Positions 1 to 12,476 of a stretch of 64,000 bases of DNA are shown in pieces (the stretch's first letter is position 1; each line of letters starts with the position of its first letter). Below the pieces are notes generated by a model, which was not told the origin of the DNA, did no database searches, and saw only the letters and a program-made list of their open reading frames with translations. Where the stretch lies: NCBI GenBank assembly GCA_010645155.1, contig CM021318.1, positions 9,224,897 to 9,288,896 on the forward strand, written 5' to 3'. The position numbers and the translations under genes were made by a program. This DNA is from Tigriopus japonicus. Taxonomy: Eukaryota; Arthropoda; Copepoda; Harpacticoida; Harpacticidae.

Positions 1-499
1 GGCTCCAACTGGTCGTGCTCCGTTTTGTGCTTTTGCTTTGGATTTACTTTCGCTCTGTGCCGTTTTACTTTTGATTTTGCAATGCCTTTTCAATGCAATC
101 ACCACATAAATAATAGCACTTCATGGTAGATAATTCAAATATCTAAACAAAGACAATCCTATTTGAAATCCCATTATTTATAGAACCAGAAACTTTTTGT
201 CCCGTTTGAACCTTTTGGCCGAGTTGGAGCCTGCTATAGGGATTCTCCAAGACAACCTTGATATGATTCAGACCATTCCGTCCAACATTCCCAGTCCTCG
301 ACCAGCCTTGCCAAAACCATAATTATGAAGTGTTCACCAATTTGTTCTTTCTATCGTCGATCTTTTTTAATGTTATTGTTTCTAAACACGTCATCGTTAC
401 AATAAAAAGTCAAATACACGACTCTATGACCCACTTTGAACGGAACTTCTTCAAATACCCTTCACAATTTCCATTTATTTGCCCTTTTTAGAGCACAAG
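1..499. other. Upstream flank of ATG13, no gene seen
   Basis: AT-rich sequence without a credible coding exon. It probably holds the promoter and 5' UTR of the ATG13 gene, but I could not place a TATA box or a start site with any confidence. Confidence 0.4.
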
Positions 500-2257
500 A
501 TGTCATCTCCCAGGAGGAGGTCCACTCTTATGGGAGACAGTGCATCCCAAGAACTGGAACGCTATGTGAAATACATGTACTTCAAAGCTGCTCAAGTGAT
601 CGTCCAATCGAGACAAGGAGAAAAGATTGCCACACTCTCCAATCCAAAGCCCAGCAGCCAAACCTGGTTCTGTGTCACAATCAATGTAAGTACCCTCGTT
701 TTAGTAGAACGTTTGACCAAGCTCATTGCTGTCCGTAATTTCAGGATATCCCCGAAATCTACCAACAATCGAAATCTGCTGTTCTTTCTTTAGAGGGGAA
801 AAGTGTCCTCTCGTATCCATTATGTATCGAGATTTCTCTCAAAACCGCCGAAGGTGACTCCATGATCTTGGAAAATTGGACTCTGGCCATGGAGGACGGA
901 CCTGACTTCAAATGCGCGAGCAATGTTATTTACAACAAAATGAGTGTGATGCTCAAATCTTTGATTTGTGTCACCCGTTCTGTTCCTGCGTATCGCTTGT
1001 CCAGAAAGCAAGGGCCAGAATCGTTTGTAATCTGCTACAGACTCTTTGTCGGCGAACCCTCTTCCAGTGTCCTTGGAGAAGGCTATCAATCCTGTCCCGT
1101 AAGTAGAAGCAAGCAGAATTTACCGTCTCGATATGCGATGTTTCAATAAGGTTCCTTCCCTTTTTCAGGTGGGACACGTCATGACGGGTCTGGGGACCCT
1201 AACCTTGAAGGTGGATTATCGGACATCCATGACGATATCACCCTCACACCCGACCAATACCTCTTCCGAAACGTCTTCCAATCTCAGTTCTCATATGATG
1301 ATGAAAAGCGATCACTTTGACTCGGATCATCATCATGGAGGGAGTCACGCCTTCTATCAGAATTCCAACAATAACAACAATACCCCCGCCAATAAACCCC
1401 GAAGATGTGACTCCTTCGGGGCCAGAGTCTCTGGGGACGAGTTTGAGCAACAAATCACGTCAGATGAATCCGGAGAGGCCATGCGAATATTTACGGCTAG
1501 CCCTCAAGAACGACCAAGCTATTTGACCGACAATTTTGAAAACCATATCGTCAAATTTGGCGCCTTTGCCTCTCAAAATCAAGTGACTCCGCCCCCATTA
1601 GAAGATAAAGACCCTGCGGATTTGGACAATCTCATGGATCTCTTCACCGTTGAGGAAGATCAAGAAGCCAGCGATCCAACTACCGACGAAGTCGAGTCCA
1701 AACTGTCCAATCTTGGTCTACAAAACCGCCCAGAACCTCCTCTAAACCGCGAGGATTTGCGACGAACTCAATCCGAAGTGGAAATTCAAGCTCGAGAAAT
1801 GACTCCCATGCGACCTCGAGCTGGTTCCTCGCCCAGATCAGGACCTCAACTTGTGAGTGGTGCCTTTTCTCAACGCATGAAATCCAACGAAGATTTCGAA
1901 ATACTCGACCTGAAAACGCCCTTCTCTGCCAAAATGGGCGATCCTACCGGGGATTTGGGGGTGTTTTTCCGCGAGCCGCCGTTAAAGACCATCAACGAAG
2001 TGGTCGATTCGAGTCCAATCAGTTCTCAGTTGAGAGGTGCAAAGCCTCGTGATACGGGCATTCAAGGTGCCCGAAAGACTGATCTTCCACAAGAAAACAC
2101 CCAAGAAGTCGAAGAGGAGGAGGAAGAAACCTCCGAGTTGGGATATTTGACTTCCCATTTGTCGCAACAACTCCATACTTATGAATCACGATTGGCAGAA
2201 TACGACGATATGTTGAAGAATTTGGAAACAAGTGAATCCGAATCCGAACCAGTGTGA
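500..2257 (+). CDS. ATG13: Autophagy-related protein 13 (ATG13), 542 aa, three exons
   Basis: ATG13 is the HORMA-domain subunit of the ULK1/ATG1 kinase complex that starts autophagosome formation. Exons are 500-685, 745-1098 and 1169-2257; both introns are short, GT-AG and phase 0. The first two exons and the start of the third encode the HORMA domain (about residues 1-200), with family stretches such as AQVIVQSRQGEKI, EISLKTAEGDSM and PAYRLSRKQG. The rest is a disordered Ser/Pro/acidic tail. It contains the NQVT segment typical of animal ATG13 and, at residues 423-426, FEIL in the context EDFEILDLKTPF; this matches the LC3-interacting region of vertebrate ATG13 in position and flanks. The start is the first in-frame ATG with an N terminus of usual length. 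An AATAAA at 2266-2271 lies just past the stop. Confidence 0.93.
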
Positions 2258-3036
2258 ACCCATCGAATAAATTGGGACTATTTTTACAACTGCTAATTTA
2301 TCTATTGCCTCAATTATGTATGTCAATTGAAATACAAAAGTATAAGAAGTTATTTCAAAATAGTCTGGAAGAATGCAACAAAAATTACCACGGCGTTTCT
2401 CGGCAACACAAAATAATTTTGTTGAAAAACCAAGTACATTGGTATTAAAAGCACTTGACTACTAAAACATCATTTTCAAACGTAATGAATGCGATTGACA
2501 ACTAATTTAGAATTGTAATATAATTCCAATACATTAAACACTAATGAATTTATTCCTGTATCCAATTCGGCTACCATTGTCATCTGTTACAAAGTGAATG
2601 CGCAGCACAACAGAATAGAAGACTTATGATTAGATTCGAAGCAAAATTGTAAAGCTTTGTTGAATTTTTGATCCCAGTTGTACGTTAGTTGAACCGTAAA
2701 CTTCTAGTTTTACAAGTCAAAACGGAATGAATTATATTTACTTGAGAAATGCTCTCATATTGAATCTTAGTGGTTGCAATATCTATTAAACCATTGGTAT
2801 TTCCGTTTTTGAGGAAAAAAACATGGTAAACCTAGCGTCTCTAGGAAAAACTGAATACCTATAATGTAATGTAATGACTAAAGACTAAAGATTGAAGAAG
2901 CTTGAGAAAGACTTGAGGTCTTTTGGAACAAAATCGACGACAAGCTTCATTCCCGTGTTTTCACCCAACCTCTTGCGTAAACATCCAACTCAAATATTCA
3001 ACTCAAAATATTTTGATCGGGAACTGGTGTGTTCCA
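2258..3036. other. Intergenic stretch between ATG13 and the zinc-finger gene
   Basis: AT-rich and without a credible gene. It holds the ATG13 3' end (AATAAA at 2266) and probably the 5' UTR of the zinc-finger gene. The zinc-finger frame stays open upstream to about 2923 but has no ATG before 3037, so an upstream coding exon cannot be excluded. Confidence 0.4.
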
Positions 3037-3879
3037 ATGATGGAAATCCCGTGTGGATATTGCGACTTGATCTTTCCAGATGAGTCAACAATGATCCACC
3101 ACATTGAAAATATTCACGGTGCCGAAGCCAATGCGGAAATCTCGCATCTTTCGTATTCTTGTGAGCCTTGTCAAGGGTTACGCTTCCCATCGGAAACGCA
3201 TTTACAAGCCCATATCTCGCGCGTTCACTCTTCTTCCCCTGAAAAGCCACCCATATCCTGTTCTAATTGTCATTTAACTTTCCCCTCACAACATCGCCTT
3301 GTATCTCATCAAAAGGTTTGTCATAAGCCCCGGTCCTCATTGTGGCAATGTCCGGATTGCCCCAAGAGCTTTAAGTATAAAACCCGATTAGTTCAACACG
3401 CCCTCGTGCACATTGATAAAACCCAACGATCTCGAAATTACGACTGCTCTCTTTGCGACAAGAGCTTTTTCCGAAGTGCGGATTTGTGGGCCCATAAGAA
3501 GATCCATAGTGGATCCCGATACCAATGTGATATTTGTGGAAAATCGTTATCCAGCTCCGGGTCACTTCATAATCACAGACTTATCCACAAAGACAAACGG
3601 TTCCGCTGTTCCAAATGCGGATTGGCGTTCGTGTACAAGCAGAAATATGACAACCATTGCCTTCAACATGAAGGCAAAAAACCATTTGAGTGCAGTGAGT
3701 GCAACATGGGTTTTGTTCACAAGCAATCTTGGTTGGCTCATCATCGAGTTCATGGTGGGGATCGTTTGCAATGTGAGCTTTGTAAGAAGCTATTTAGCGA
3801 TCAATCCTATTTGAACAAACACATCAAATGGCACAAACAAGTCCAAGAACGACGTCAGACCGACCTCAGTAAGGGATAA
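3037..3879 (+). CDS. C2H2 zinc-finger protein, nine fingers, 280 aa
   Basis: Probable sequence-specific DNA-binding nuclear protein; the target is unknown. Nine C2H2 fingers run almost end to end, beginning CGYC, CEPC, CSNC, CPDC, CSLC, CDIC, CSKC, CSEC and CELC. The first two have the long H-x4-H form and the third ends in H-x4-H with an inserted Cys. The later fingers have near-canonical spacing, but the TGEKP-type linkers are degenerate (for example HEGKKPFEC, HKDKRFRC), so this is not a typical KRAB-like array. There is no KRAB, BTB, SCAN or ZAD domain. The start is the first ATG in the open frame, and an upstream coding exon is possible. The final finger sits about 17 residues from the C terminus. 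It cannot be assigned to an orthologue by eye. Confidence 0.85.
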   Translation: MMEIPCGYCDLIFPDESTMIHHIENIHGAEANAEISHLSYSCEPCQGLRFPSETHLQAHISRVHSSSPEKPPISCSNCHLTFPSQHRLVSHQKVCHKPRSSLWQCPDCPKSFKYKTRLVQHALVHIDKTQRSRNYDCSLCDKSFFRSADLWAHKKIHSGSRYQCDICGKSLSSSGSLHNHRLIHKDKRFRCSKCGLAFVYKQKYDNHCLQHEGKKPFECSECNMGFVHKQSWLAHHRVHGGDRLQCELCKKLFSDQSYLNKHIKWHKQVQERRQTDLSKG

Positions 3880-6800
3880 ATATCAAACCCGGGGGGTGCC
3901 AAAACATATTTTGAGGTTACCCTCCCCTCCCCCTTTTTTCTCATTGCAGGGGGTGGGTATGATTTATGCCATATTGAAAAATGTCGGCCGTTATTGAAAC
4001 CACTTTCAATGAGTATGCGAATATTCGTTTGCGGTGTCATGTTTTAATAAACAATCGCGCATTGAGCAATGCGATCTCCGAAATCGACTTTGCGGTTCTT
4101 CACTACTTGCCACTTGAATGCCTGCTTAGTCTATCCGAGGTTTTTTGTCACATATTTATGCGGCACACATTCGGCACTTTATGGCCCAATTGAACCTCAT
4201 AATTTGGTTTGGGCTCGAAGCCAGCGCCCTTGAAACTAATGGAACATTACCAAAATGCGAAGGTAAAGAAGATAATAAAACACACAAGCCAGATCAATTA
4301 TGTAGTACGTTTCAAGTGTCTACCTACACTTCTACACGTATTTTCTTCACCTTCCCCTCAAAAAACGATCATTGGTTTTACCAACATGGTTACGTGATCA
4401 TTCCATAATTTCCGGGAAATGTCAAGCCTCCTAAGCGTGTCTTTTTTTTAGCCTACTTGACTACTTCTGATTGAGTTCACGACACTCAAGACAAGGCGAA
4501 ACCAATTATGAACACCGTACGAAATGTTTACAAACATATGCATTCATCGTTTAACGATTTCAATCAGATTTTGCCAGTTTCTCTGGTTTTATTACCGTAA
4601 AGTTGTTTTCGCACCGTTAGCAATGAAACGCCATGATTCCAACGTTAAAAACTGTTGTATTCAACCATGAAAAAACGCAGACAGATCATAAAATGAGAAA
4701 ATTCTTTATTTAGAGGTTTCATGAGAATGAGATAGATTGCTCATTTAAATCTGTATTGTATTATTTTTCTAGAAACGGACTCGTCTAATAATCTATCTAA
4801 AAATAATTGCCGCCGCCGGGACAGAAATTAGCCTTCAATTAGAATGATTAATTACTACACGAGAGTTGGATGTTGAAATCGAGCGTCCCTGTTTGTTGCT
4901 ATGGTTTTACTTGTTCCCATCAATAATTACGAAACCACTACTTAACCCTTACCACACCTGAATGAAAGGGAGTCCGGTTTCGGACAATTTCTTTTAATGA
5001 TTTTGAGTCTTGAGAATCAGAAGATGGCAGAGGTTTTTTTTTTATTATGACCGTGAGAAAGACCAATTCATTTTTCAATAAACTCAGGGATAGTTTTCTT
5101 ACTCGGCTCATTGTTCGTTCGTTGTCGTGTTTCTCATTACGTTTATGCAGAAGACACGTACTGTACATGCATAGAACACAACTACTTTAGTAGTTCTTTT
5201 GCCTCAGGTTTGATTGGCATTGTTGACTTGATAGACTAGCCTGTACGAAGACCAAGATTTCTCTACCTTCTTTGTCTGTCAATTATTTCAACGTAATCCT
5301 CTGTGGAACTGGGAAATCAACCCATGTCCGATTGGTTCACTATTTTGGCAACCAGTTCGGTCGTTTGGCCCTCGTTCGAGGATATCTTTGCGTTTGTAAA
5401 AACATTTCAGACATGGATAAGATCCTCTTTATCCCATGAAAACGGTATTATTAGTTACGCAATTAAGGGTGATTAAGCGAGATCAACACGTGTGACCTAA
5501 TTTATTTCTTAAAACTGGGATTTGTACAGTTTGCGGTAGAGCAATGATTCCGCATTACATCAACCCAAGCTCTGTAGATTAAATACTTTGGCCACTTACC
5601 ATAAAACCAATGTTCCGTGGTAAAAAAATCAAGTTAAACACTCCCATTGCATACTTCCCTTCATTGGATAAAGCAACTTGATCACTAATTTGCCATAAAC
5701 CGGAAGATCATTTGGCTTGCTGTATTTTCTTTAATCTAGTTTTTCCTTACAGATTTACCGTTACACAATGGTTACATTTGTTTTGAATATGCAAGACTGA
5801 CAAGCTATTTCTTTCTTCCTTTGTTTTCCAAAATCTTTGATAGTGTTTAATTGATGCCTTAGTGAGCTTATAAGCATCATGTTTTGCCTTGAAAAAATCT
5901 ACTGAACAAACCTTCCCATTAAGAGATTATAGGTGAGAAAAAAGATGTCAAAAATTATCCACTAAACCATCGCTACACAAAACGTTTCAACCAAACGAAC
6001 CTAACACGTTCCAATCTCAAAACCCTCAACCGTTTGACGCCCATCCCCGTTAACGAGAACCTCAGGTTTATGGTGCATAGTACGCGTACTACACTATGTA
6101 CATACAACAATGCTATACTACACTCGCCCAAATGAGACAAATGATCATCTGTTCTGTCTCCACCCGAGAAAACTCGTCTCTGCAAACTAAGCCATTACAT
6201 GTAACTCTAAATTTTTACCGGTCAAAAAAAATGATTGTAGAATCCATTTATGAATCAAATCATTAAATGTCTCAGAAGAGGCATGCTTGTTGCGTGCACG
6301 TAAAGACCTATAGAAATTAAATGCATTTGAAACCCGCATCTTCCAACCAAGTACCTGGTTCTTAACCCTTATGAGTACATAATGGAATGACTTGCAACCA
6401 ACGTCAACTATCTGCTCGAAATAAGCCTGGAATACACCTGATACCTTCACGTCTCTTTCGTTGTTAGGCAAAATGAAACCAAACCAACGGATGAGCTTTT
6501 TCAAACGCTTTGTTCACCTCGACTGGACGAATCTCTTCTTTGTTAGGCAACTCCAATGGTGACTTGAAGTCTTGCTTAAAGCATACAGCCACAATAATGG
6601 TTGGCGAAGACTAGCTCCTAAGTTTTTGCATTGGAAAACCGAGGATTTTTTTGTTTTCCATTTTGTCAAAAGGGCCCTTTCGCAAAGAGCTCTGTCATCT
6701 TTTATCTCACCGGACGACTCTCTGAGTTAACATTAACACTTAAAAGTATACACAAAATTGCTGAAGTCTCAGCTTAAATAAGTGAAACTAAGGTTCTCTC

Positions 6801-7576
6801 ATTTTAAGTTCCTAATTTGCTCTAAAAATTCTTTGATTCGAGTCCACTTGCATGCCAATCGTAATGGTCCTTTCTTAACCAGAATCCTGGAAACCCCCTG
6901 TTGACCCTCCATCACAAAGTGACTGACCTCATTTGATCCTCAATCTCTTTCAAATCCAGTTATGGCGGTCATTGGCCTCATTTTCAAACTATTTTAGGAA
7001 GGTAGAGATTGTCGCTCGTTCAGGCCAAGCCTCTTTGAACTCACTTCGGTTTTGTTATGTATGGGGCTTGTTTGAGTTCAACCAGGAACTTGGTCCAACG
7101 TTTTCAGATGATGTTTCGTTTCGAGGGTTAAATGGTTTGACTACTAAATCGTTCCAAGCGTCTGCCGCTGTTACCTAGGCCTCAACACTTCTACAATACA
7201 CATACCCACATGCACCAAAGAAGGCCTAGCCATTGTGAGTGTCGAGACCAAAGCCTCACCGAGTACCTACCTAGTATGCATGGTTGAAGGGGGAGAGGCA
7301 TAAGAGGAAACTCGACGCCGAGAAACGTCTCCCCTGCTACCCAATTTTCTCTTTATGGATAATGCACTTGCAGTCGGCGCCTGTTTTATTGGCTCAAACA
7401 TGACCGATAACTATGCATTTATGAACATAAAAATAAAAATACCATGTTTGTGTCCTTGGGTAAATCACTAAGGAGATACCAAAAATAGTTGTTTTGACGC
7501 GAATGTGGTTGTTTAAAGTCTAGAAAATATCTCAATCGAAGGTAAGATGGGGCTAATAAGAAATGATGTCACGAAC
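3880..7576. other. Gene-poor intergenic region
   Basis: About 3.7 kb of AT-rich sequence. I see short ORFs only, none with a recognisable domain, splice partners or a biased composition. An AATAAA-like T/A-rich stretch after 3900 probably serves the zinc-finger gene. A minus-strand ORF of about 100 codons near 6187-6504 was considered and rejected. Confidence 0.4.
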
Positions 7577-7726
7577 CGTACACTCTGACCTACTCTTTAA
7601 CCTGGAGAGCATCGGCATCTCAAGAAATCGAGGCTTCAAACCATGAAGAAGTATAAATAGCCCAAACTGACATCAGGAAGACCACTCCAAAATTAGCAAC
7701 CAACGCAGCACATCCAATTGAACAAG
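7577..7726 (+). promoter_or_regulatory. Core promoter and noncoding first exon of secreted paralogue 1
   Basis: Three elements are shared, in the same order, with the paralogue at 25.4 kb: CGTACACTC (7577-7585), TTTAACCTGGAGAGCATC (7596-7613) and a TATA box (TATAAATAG, 7652-7660). A start site about 30 bases after the TATA box would give a short noncoding exon. It ends at the donor in GAACAAG|GTAAAA (GT at 7727), and the next exon begins exactly at the ATG (acceptor AG 7788-7789). The 18-base block lies 56 bases upstream of the TATA box. Start-site position is inferred, not seen. Confidence 0.75.
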
Positions 7727-7789
7727 GTAAAATCTATCCCTTCCTGTTCGAAATGAACCTTTCCAAAACATTTGCATGTTCTTTCTCAG

Positions 7790-8837
7790 ATGAGGTCTTT
7801 TGTTGCGATCATCCCAATTTTGGCCTTTGCCGCTGTGGCCTTCGGTGGCGATAGCGAATACCATGCCATGAAGAACTGGATGAAGGACAAGGCTATGGAG
7901 TCCTGCTTGGGCCAGGAGAACGCGAAGTTTTGGGAGACCGAAATGAAGAGGGTCGAGGCCGAGTGCGCTGGAGAGCCCGCTCCCGAGCTCGATTTGCCCT
8001 TCTTCAAGTAAGTTGAAAACACCATTGATAAAAGTAACCTCAGTTATTTTTACGTTTTTTTATTCCTCCAGGAGCCCATACCGAGTGACCTCGAGTCTGA
8101 TTGCCGGTGCCTACAGCAACAGCGACGAGTTTGCTGATGAGATGATCAAGAAGTTCATGTTCAAGAAGATGATGAGGAGCATGATGCATCATGGAAGCTT
8201 TAGCGATGACAAGGATATGCCCTTCATGAAGAAGCACGGAGCTTACCACCGATTCCGCCGCCAAGCCGTTGAGGGTGAGACCGACGCTGAGATTGAGACC
8301 AAGCCCGCCACTCCCATTGAGACCAAGCCTGCCACTCCCCCGGCTGATTCTGAAGACACTGAGGTCGATTTGGATCTTGGAGACAAGCTCATGGAGAAAC
8401 TGAAATGCTACAAGGAGAAGATGGAAGCTGAAATTGGTAACATGACCTGTTCTCTTCGCAAATTTGGCGTCATCGACGACAAGAACGAGCTCCAACTTGA
8501 GAATATGATTGCTCATTTCGATGACCTTCCCGTGCCATTGAACCCCTGGTTGAAGGACCATTTGGTGGAAGACAAGAAGAAATGCTACGCCTATGCCCAA
8601 GCTCTTCCCGAGGAGATCCTCACTGACTGCGTTACTGGACCCGAGCTCACCAAGATCAAGTTCTTCAAGAAGTGCATGAAGATGGCTAAGGTCCGCACTT
8701 GCATGAACTACGATGTTCGTCAAAATTTGGAGACCAACTTCGGATCCGTTGAGGAGCTCGTCGAGAAGACTGGTTTGGAAGAGAAGGAGCTCTACTATTT
8801 GGTGTCTGCCATTATGAACGAGCATCGCTACGACTAA
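7790..8837 (+). CDS. Secreted proprotein, paralogue 1, 327 aa
   Basis: Function unknown. Coding exons are 7790-8007 and 8072-8837, split within a Lys codon, and a 5' UTR intron ends right before the ATG. Residues 1-19 form a clean signal peptide (hydrophobic core VAIIPILAFAAVAFG). A dibasic furin-type site RFRR|Q lies at 133-136, so a propeptide of about 115 residues is probably removed. Between them is a Met/His/Lys-rich insert absent from paralogue 2. After the site come an acidic linker with two KPATP repeats and a helical, Lys/Glu-rich domain. That domain holds six cysteines, the last two spaced C-x8-C, and one N-glycosylation sequon (NMT). The protein ends EHRYD. It resembles no family I can name with certainty; an odorant-binding-like helical fold is a weak possibility. 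Confidence 0.85.
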
Positions 8838-11057
8838 AGACAAACGGCTGTGGGGATTTTATAAATCTAATTTTTATGCTTGAAACATTGGTGCAGGGAA
8901 TGAAAAATGCCTTTCATCCATAGAAACCGGGCATACGTTTAAAAAGAGTTGAAATAAATTCCAAAAACGTTTCAGATATATCGCAGCGTTTTTTTTTAAA
9001 CTTCGTGCCTTCTACACGATGGATTACTTGATTTAGATTACATTTTCCATTTCGGTATTTCCATACTAGTTTGCCAATAAAATTTTTCCAGTTTTTGGCG
9101 AAAAAAACTTTATGAAGGATTTTTGACAAAAACTCAATTTTTGGAAGTAATTGATTAGGCATTAGATAAAATAAAATAAATTAATAAATTAATCGAGCAT
9201 TTTCAAGTTTTTCGTTGGAAATTTCTCGTTGAAGCATTTTTGTTGGTTTTAAGAAACTTGAGCAAAACTTCCGAAATGGCCAAATGTTTTTGAAGCTCAA
9301 GTCTTTGTTTTTCTTGTTTTTAAAATCACAAGATGACTTTGACTTCATAAAAATTGCATCAAAATGCCTTTGGACTTCGATGGTCAACAAAATGTTGCTG
9401 AGGGTCGTCCTTATTTCTTCCACATTCCCAGGAAGATGGCCGCGATTGCCGGGCCGCACAAAAGTAATGACATCCCCTGCCCTGGCAGCCCTTGCCCGCA
9501 CTCGAAAAGGTGGAGGGTGTCGTGTGGACTAACCCTCACAAGTGGGACAGATGTTGGTTGCCTTGGGCTCAATAGGTCTATTGGGTGTTGTTGGTGCCAC
9601 AGATCTGTGGTTGGTGTACATTGTAAACCCGGTCAAAAAAAATGGCTAACAATTTCAAATGTTGCTTTTTTAGTTACTTGAAGCTTTACTGGTCTTACAA
9701 TTTACAAATTCTCAAAATATTAACATGGTTCCCATTTCCAAATGCTTGGCAATTTGGGTACAATCCCTTTAACCAACCTTAATGACCTTGCAAACTTCCA
9801 AGAGTGTTGATATCCAGCAAGATAGAAATCTAATTGCAGGAATTCCACAAGACTGAGCGTTTTGGAAAATATGCTTCAGAAATGGCCCCAAATTGTGGGA
9901 AATTCAATACTCCTTTTTTAATTTTTAGCTCTTTTTGTCACGATTTTCAAGTTTTTGGTCAATGTTAATAAGTTTAAAAAAGTTTTGAATCAAAAATCAT
10001 GAATTTCAAATCCCGTCTTTCTTTAATACAAGTGACGGGCAGGAAAAAGTGTAGAAACATGTTTTCATGTAAAGGGGCATCTTTAGGAGAAAAAAACAAT
10101 TTTTCTTTATTTTTGACAAAACGTATCATATATTATATATTCAATTTCAAGATATTCCTTTTTGATCTCCGTCAAAAGCTGGTTCATGTTAGTCCATCTT
10201 ATATTTTTGGCTCATCATTCGGACTAAGTGGCTTTATCAGTTTATCAGTGCAGTGTTTTTATGATATGGAGTTTTTTTTTTAATTTGGGGAACGGGGAAA
10301 CTTTTTCCTCTTATCAGCATTTTTTCGAGGACTTTTTACGAGATCTTATTCGTCCGTGCCTTTACAAAACCTTAAGCACAAAGAAGACCCATGTAATTTT
10401 TGCGAGAATAGTGGCACAAGTTCCAGAAGTATGAGAGAAAATCCAATTAATGTGCAAACTACAAAATCAAACGGCTTTAATGAATAGAAAAATTATTTTT
10501 CAATCCCACCTACTAGGATCAAAAATCCGAAGCACAACTCATAACAAACACAACTGAACAGCAAAAAAATACATAAAAAAGGGAAAATATTGATTTTTCA
10601 AGTCAAAAAATAGACTCATATTATCGGCATGCTTAAGATAGTACATTTTAAAACCTTTGAAATCAATGTCCAGTTTGTGAAGGAAACTTACTCTGTAATG
10701 CCATTCTTTTTTAAACGAGTTCGGAAGTGATAAAATTCCTCATTTTGGGTAAAATAACAGGAATTGTAATTCGTTCCTTTTTTGAGAAAGAGTTCTGTTC
10801 TTCATCTTTTAAGAAACCGTCACCTTAGAACCTTTTAGCAACCTTTGTTATGAAAACTTCATGCATGGTGCCAAGGTGTTATTTCGAAATCCGTCCGGAA
10901 TACAGTGAACATGATGTTGGTCACACTGACCGAAACAATGGACAAAACCGGTTTGAAACAGGGTGACCAGGTGTCCGATTGTTCGGCCAAAAACCAGTTT
11001 TTCCGTTTGTCCGAAAAATATATCTGTCCTAATTCTGTCCGAATTTGCTTTGCAAAT
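8838..11057. other. Gene-poor AT-rich region
   Basis: No gene seen. A more GC-rich patch around 9420-9610 stands out but shows no domain in any frame. The rest is T/A-rich with homopolymer runs. The stretch 10970-11057, rich in 'gtccg' and 'tgtcc', resembles the flank of the repeat copy at 14.5 kb and may belong to repeat family A. Confidence 0.35.
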
Positions 11058-11281
11058 GGGAGCAACTACCGTCTCATATTACAGACCAACTGCCGTTGGC
11101 AGATTAGGCTTGCCAAAAAATGTCTCAAAATTGAAGGGTCAGATTTTCTAAAAAAAATGTTGCATTTAAGAGAATGGCATGATTAAAGTATATTGAGCAG
11201 CATTGCTGAGTAATTAAAACACATGGAGAAATTGGAAGCCTTTGATGAAACAAATTGTTTATTTTTAGGTTTAGTTGCCCC

Positions 11282-12476
11282 CAAGTAAAGAAGCTCATGT
11301 ACATGAGGTTATTTACCCCCAGGCACAGAGGTCCCAGAGTGGAGATACCGGAGCAGGCCGGTCGTGAAATTTCATTGTGGGCAGCAACGACGGTATATCA
11401 TCAGCGACTAGTTGAAACTTGCCCAAACAAACGTATTCGTAGAAGGCAAATTTTTGAAAAACATGAAAATATTAGGCCATGTGGCCTCCTGTCTACACTT
11501 TGCTTCTCCCAAATTATACCAAGGTGTTCAAAGAAGATGATAGTCCATTAACAGGCTTGAAATCACACAACTGTGGGATTTGGCGTTGAAATTTGTCTTG
11601 CGCACTTTCATTTGTTCTATGATCTTCCACTTGTTTAGGCTTGTTTATTCTTCGGAAATATTTGCCTTTTCACGCAACTACTGGCCAGTTTCAGCAATAA
11701 ACAAGGCAGACAATGGGGAGCAAACAAGAGATTGGGCAAGCTGTACTGGCACAGTGCTTGGGCTTGGTGAAGCTTGGCATAGCTTGGGTGTCTGTACAAG
11801 TAATTTTCCCAGCTAAGAGGTTTGCCAAATTTGCTATGAACGAAGAATAAACTTGTCATCCGAATTTCACTAAACCAGGCTGATTCAGCTAAATAGGGCC
11901 CATACCTTTGAAAGGATGTATTTTTAAGAAAATTTCACACTTCAATTCTCTCACATGGGGAAATGCAAAAGATTTCGAGAATACTAAAAAAAGATTTGGC
12001 ATTTTACTTTTTCATGCAGGCAGGTCTGAGTAAACGAGATTGTTCTGGAAGTGTGACTTCTAAATCTCGGTCTTGATTAGCCTCAAAAGTGCATTCATGT
12101 GTGGCCTAGAACCGAAACAAAAAAAAAACCATGGTTTTGCAAATGCTATCCAAATTGAAATATTTATTGTATTACTTCCACTATTTATTGCTAAATTATT
12201 AAGGTCAAAAGATCATTGAAAATGCAACTTGACATTTTTTTCTTCTAAGTCACACTGCAAGTATGTTAACTTTTCAAAGAGCAACTGCCGGCAACTGCAT
12301 CTTCCAATGTTCCTTGAGCTTGCCAAGTGTATTGGTGTATTGCCCAAGTAATGGTTGTCAACAACTTGTTCTTGGGTTTCTGTGATGACTCATTACTTGC
12401 CCAAGTCACATCACTAATGGGACGCGGTCGGAAAAGCATGGCTTTACAACAGTACAAGGTGGCGATAGACCTCTAA
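11282..12476. mobile_element. 1.2-kb insert inside repeat A copy 1, class unknown
   Basis: Family A breaks at TTGCCCC and resumes at GCCCCAGG, which leaves GCCCC on both sides as a possible 5-bp target duplication. The insert starts CAAGTAAAG and ends CTCTAAG. It has no inverted ends that I can see and no coding region with a recognisable domain. It could be a short retroposed or DNA element, or unrelated sequence brought in by rearrangement. Confidence 0.4.

Noticed and set aside
6187..6504. Minus-strand ORF of about 105 codons
   Set aside because: No domain, no splice partners and no biased composition; it lies in otherwise empty AT-rich DNA.
8040..8843. Minus-strand ORF of 267 codons opposite secreted paralogue 1 (and a 274-codon one at 25721-26545)
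   Set aside because: Both run antisense to clearly coding exons with a signal peptide and splice sites. The shared length follows from the similarity of the paralogues, not from an antisense gene.
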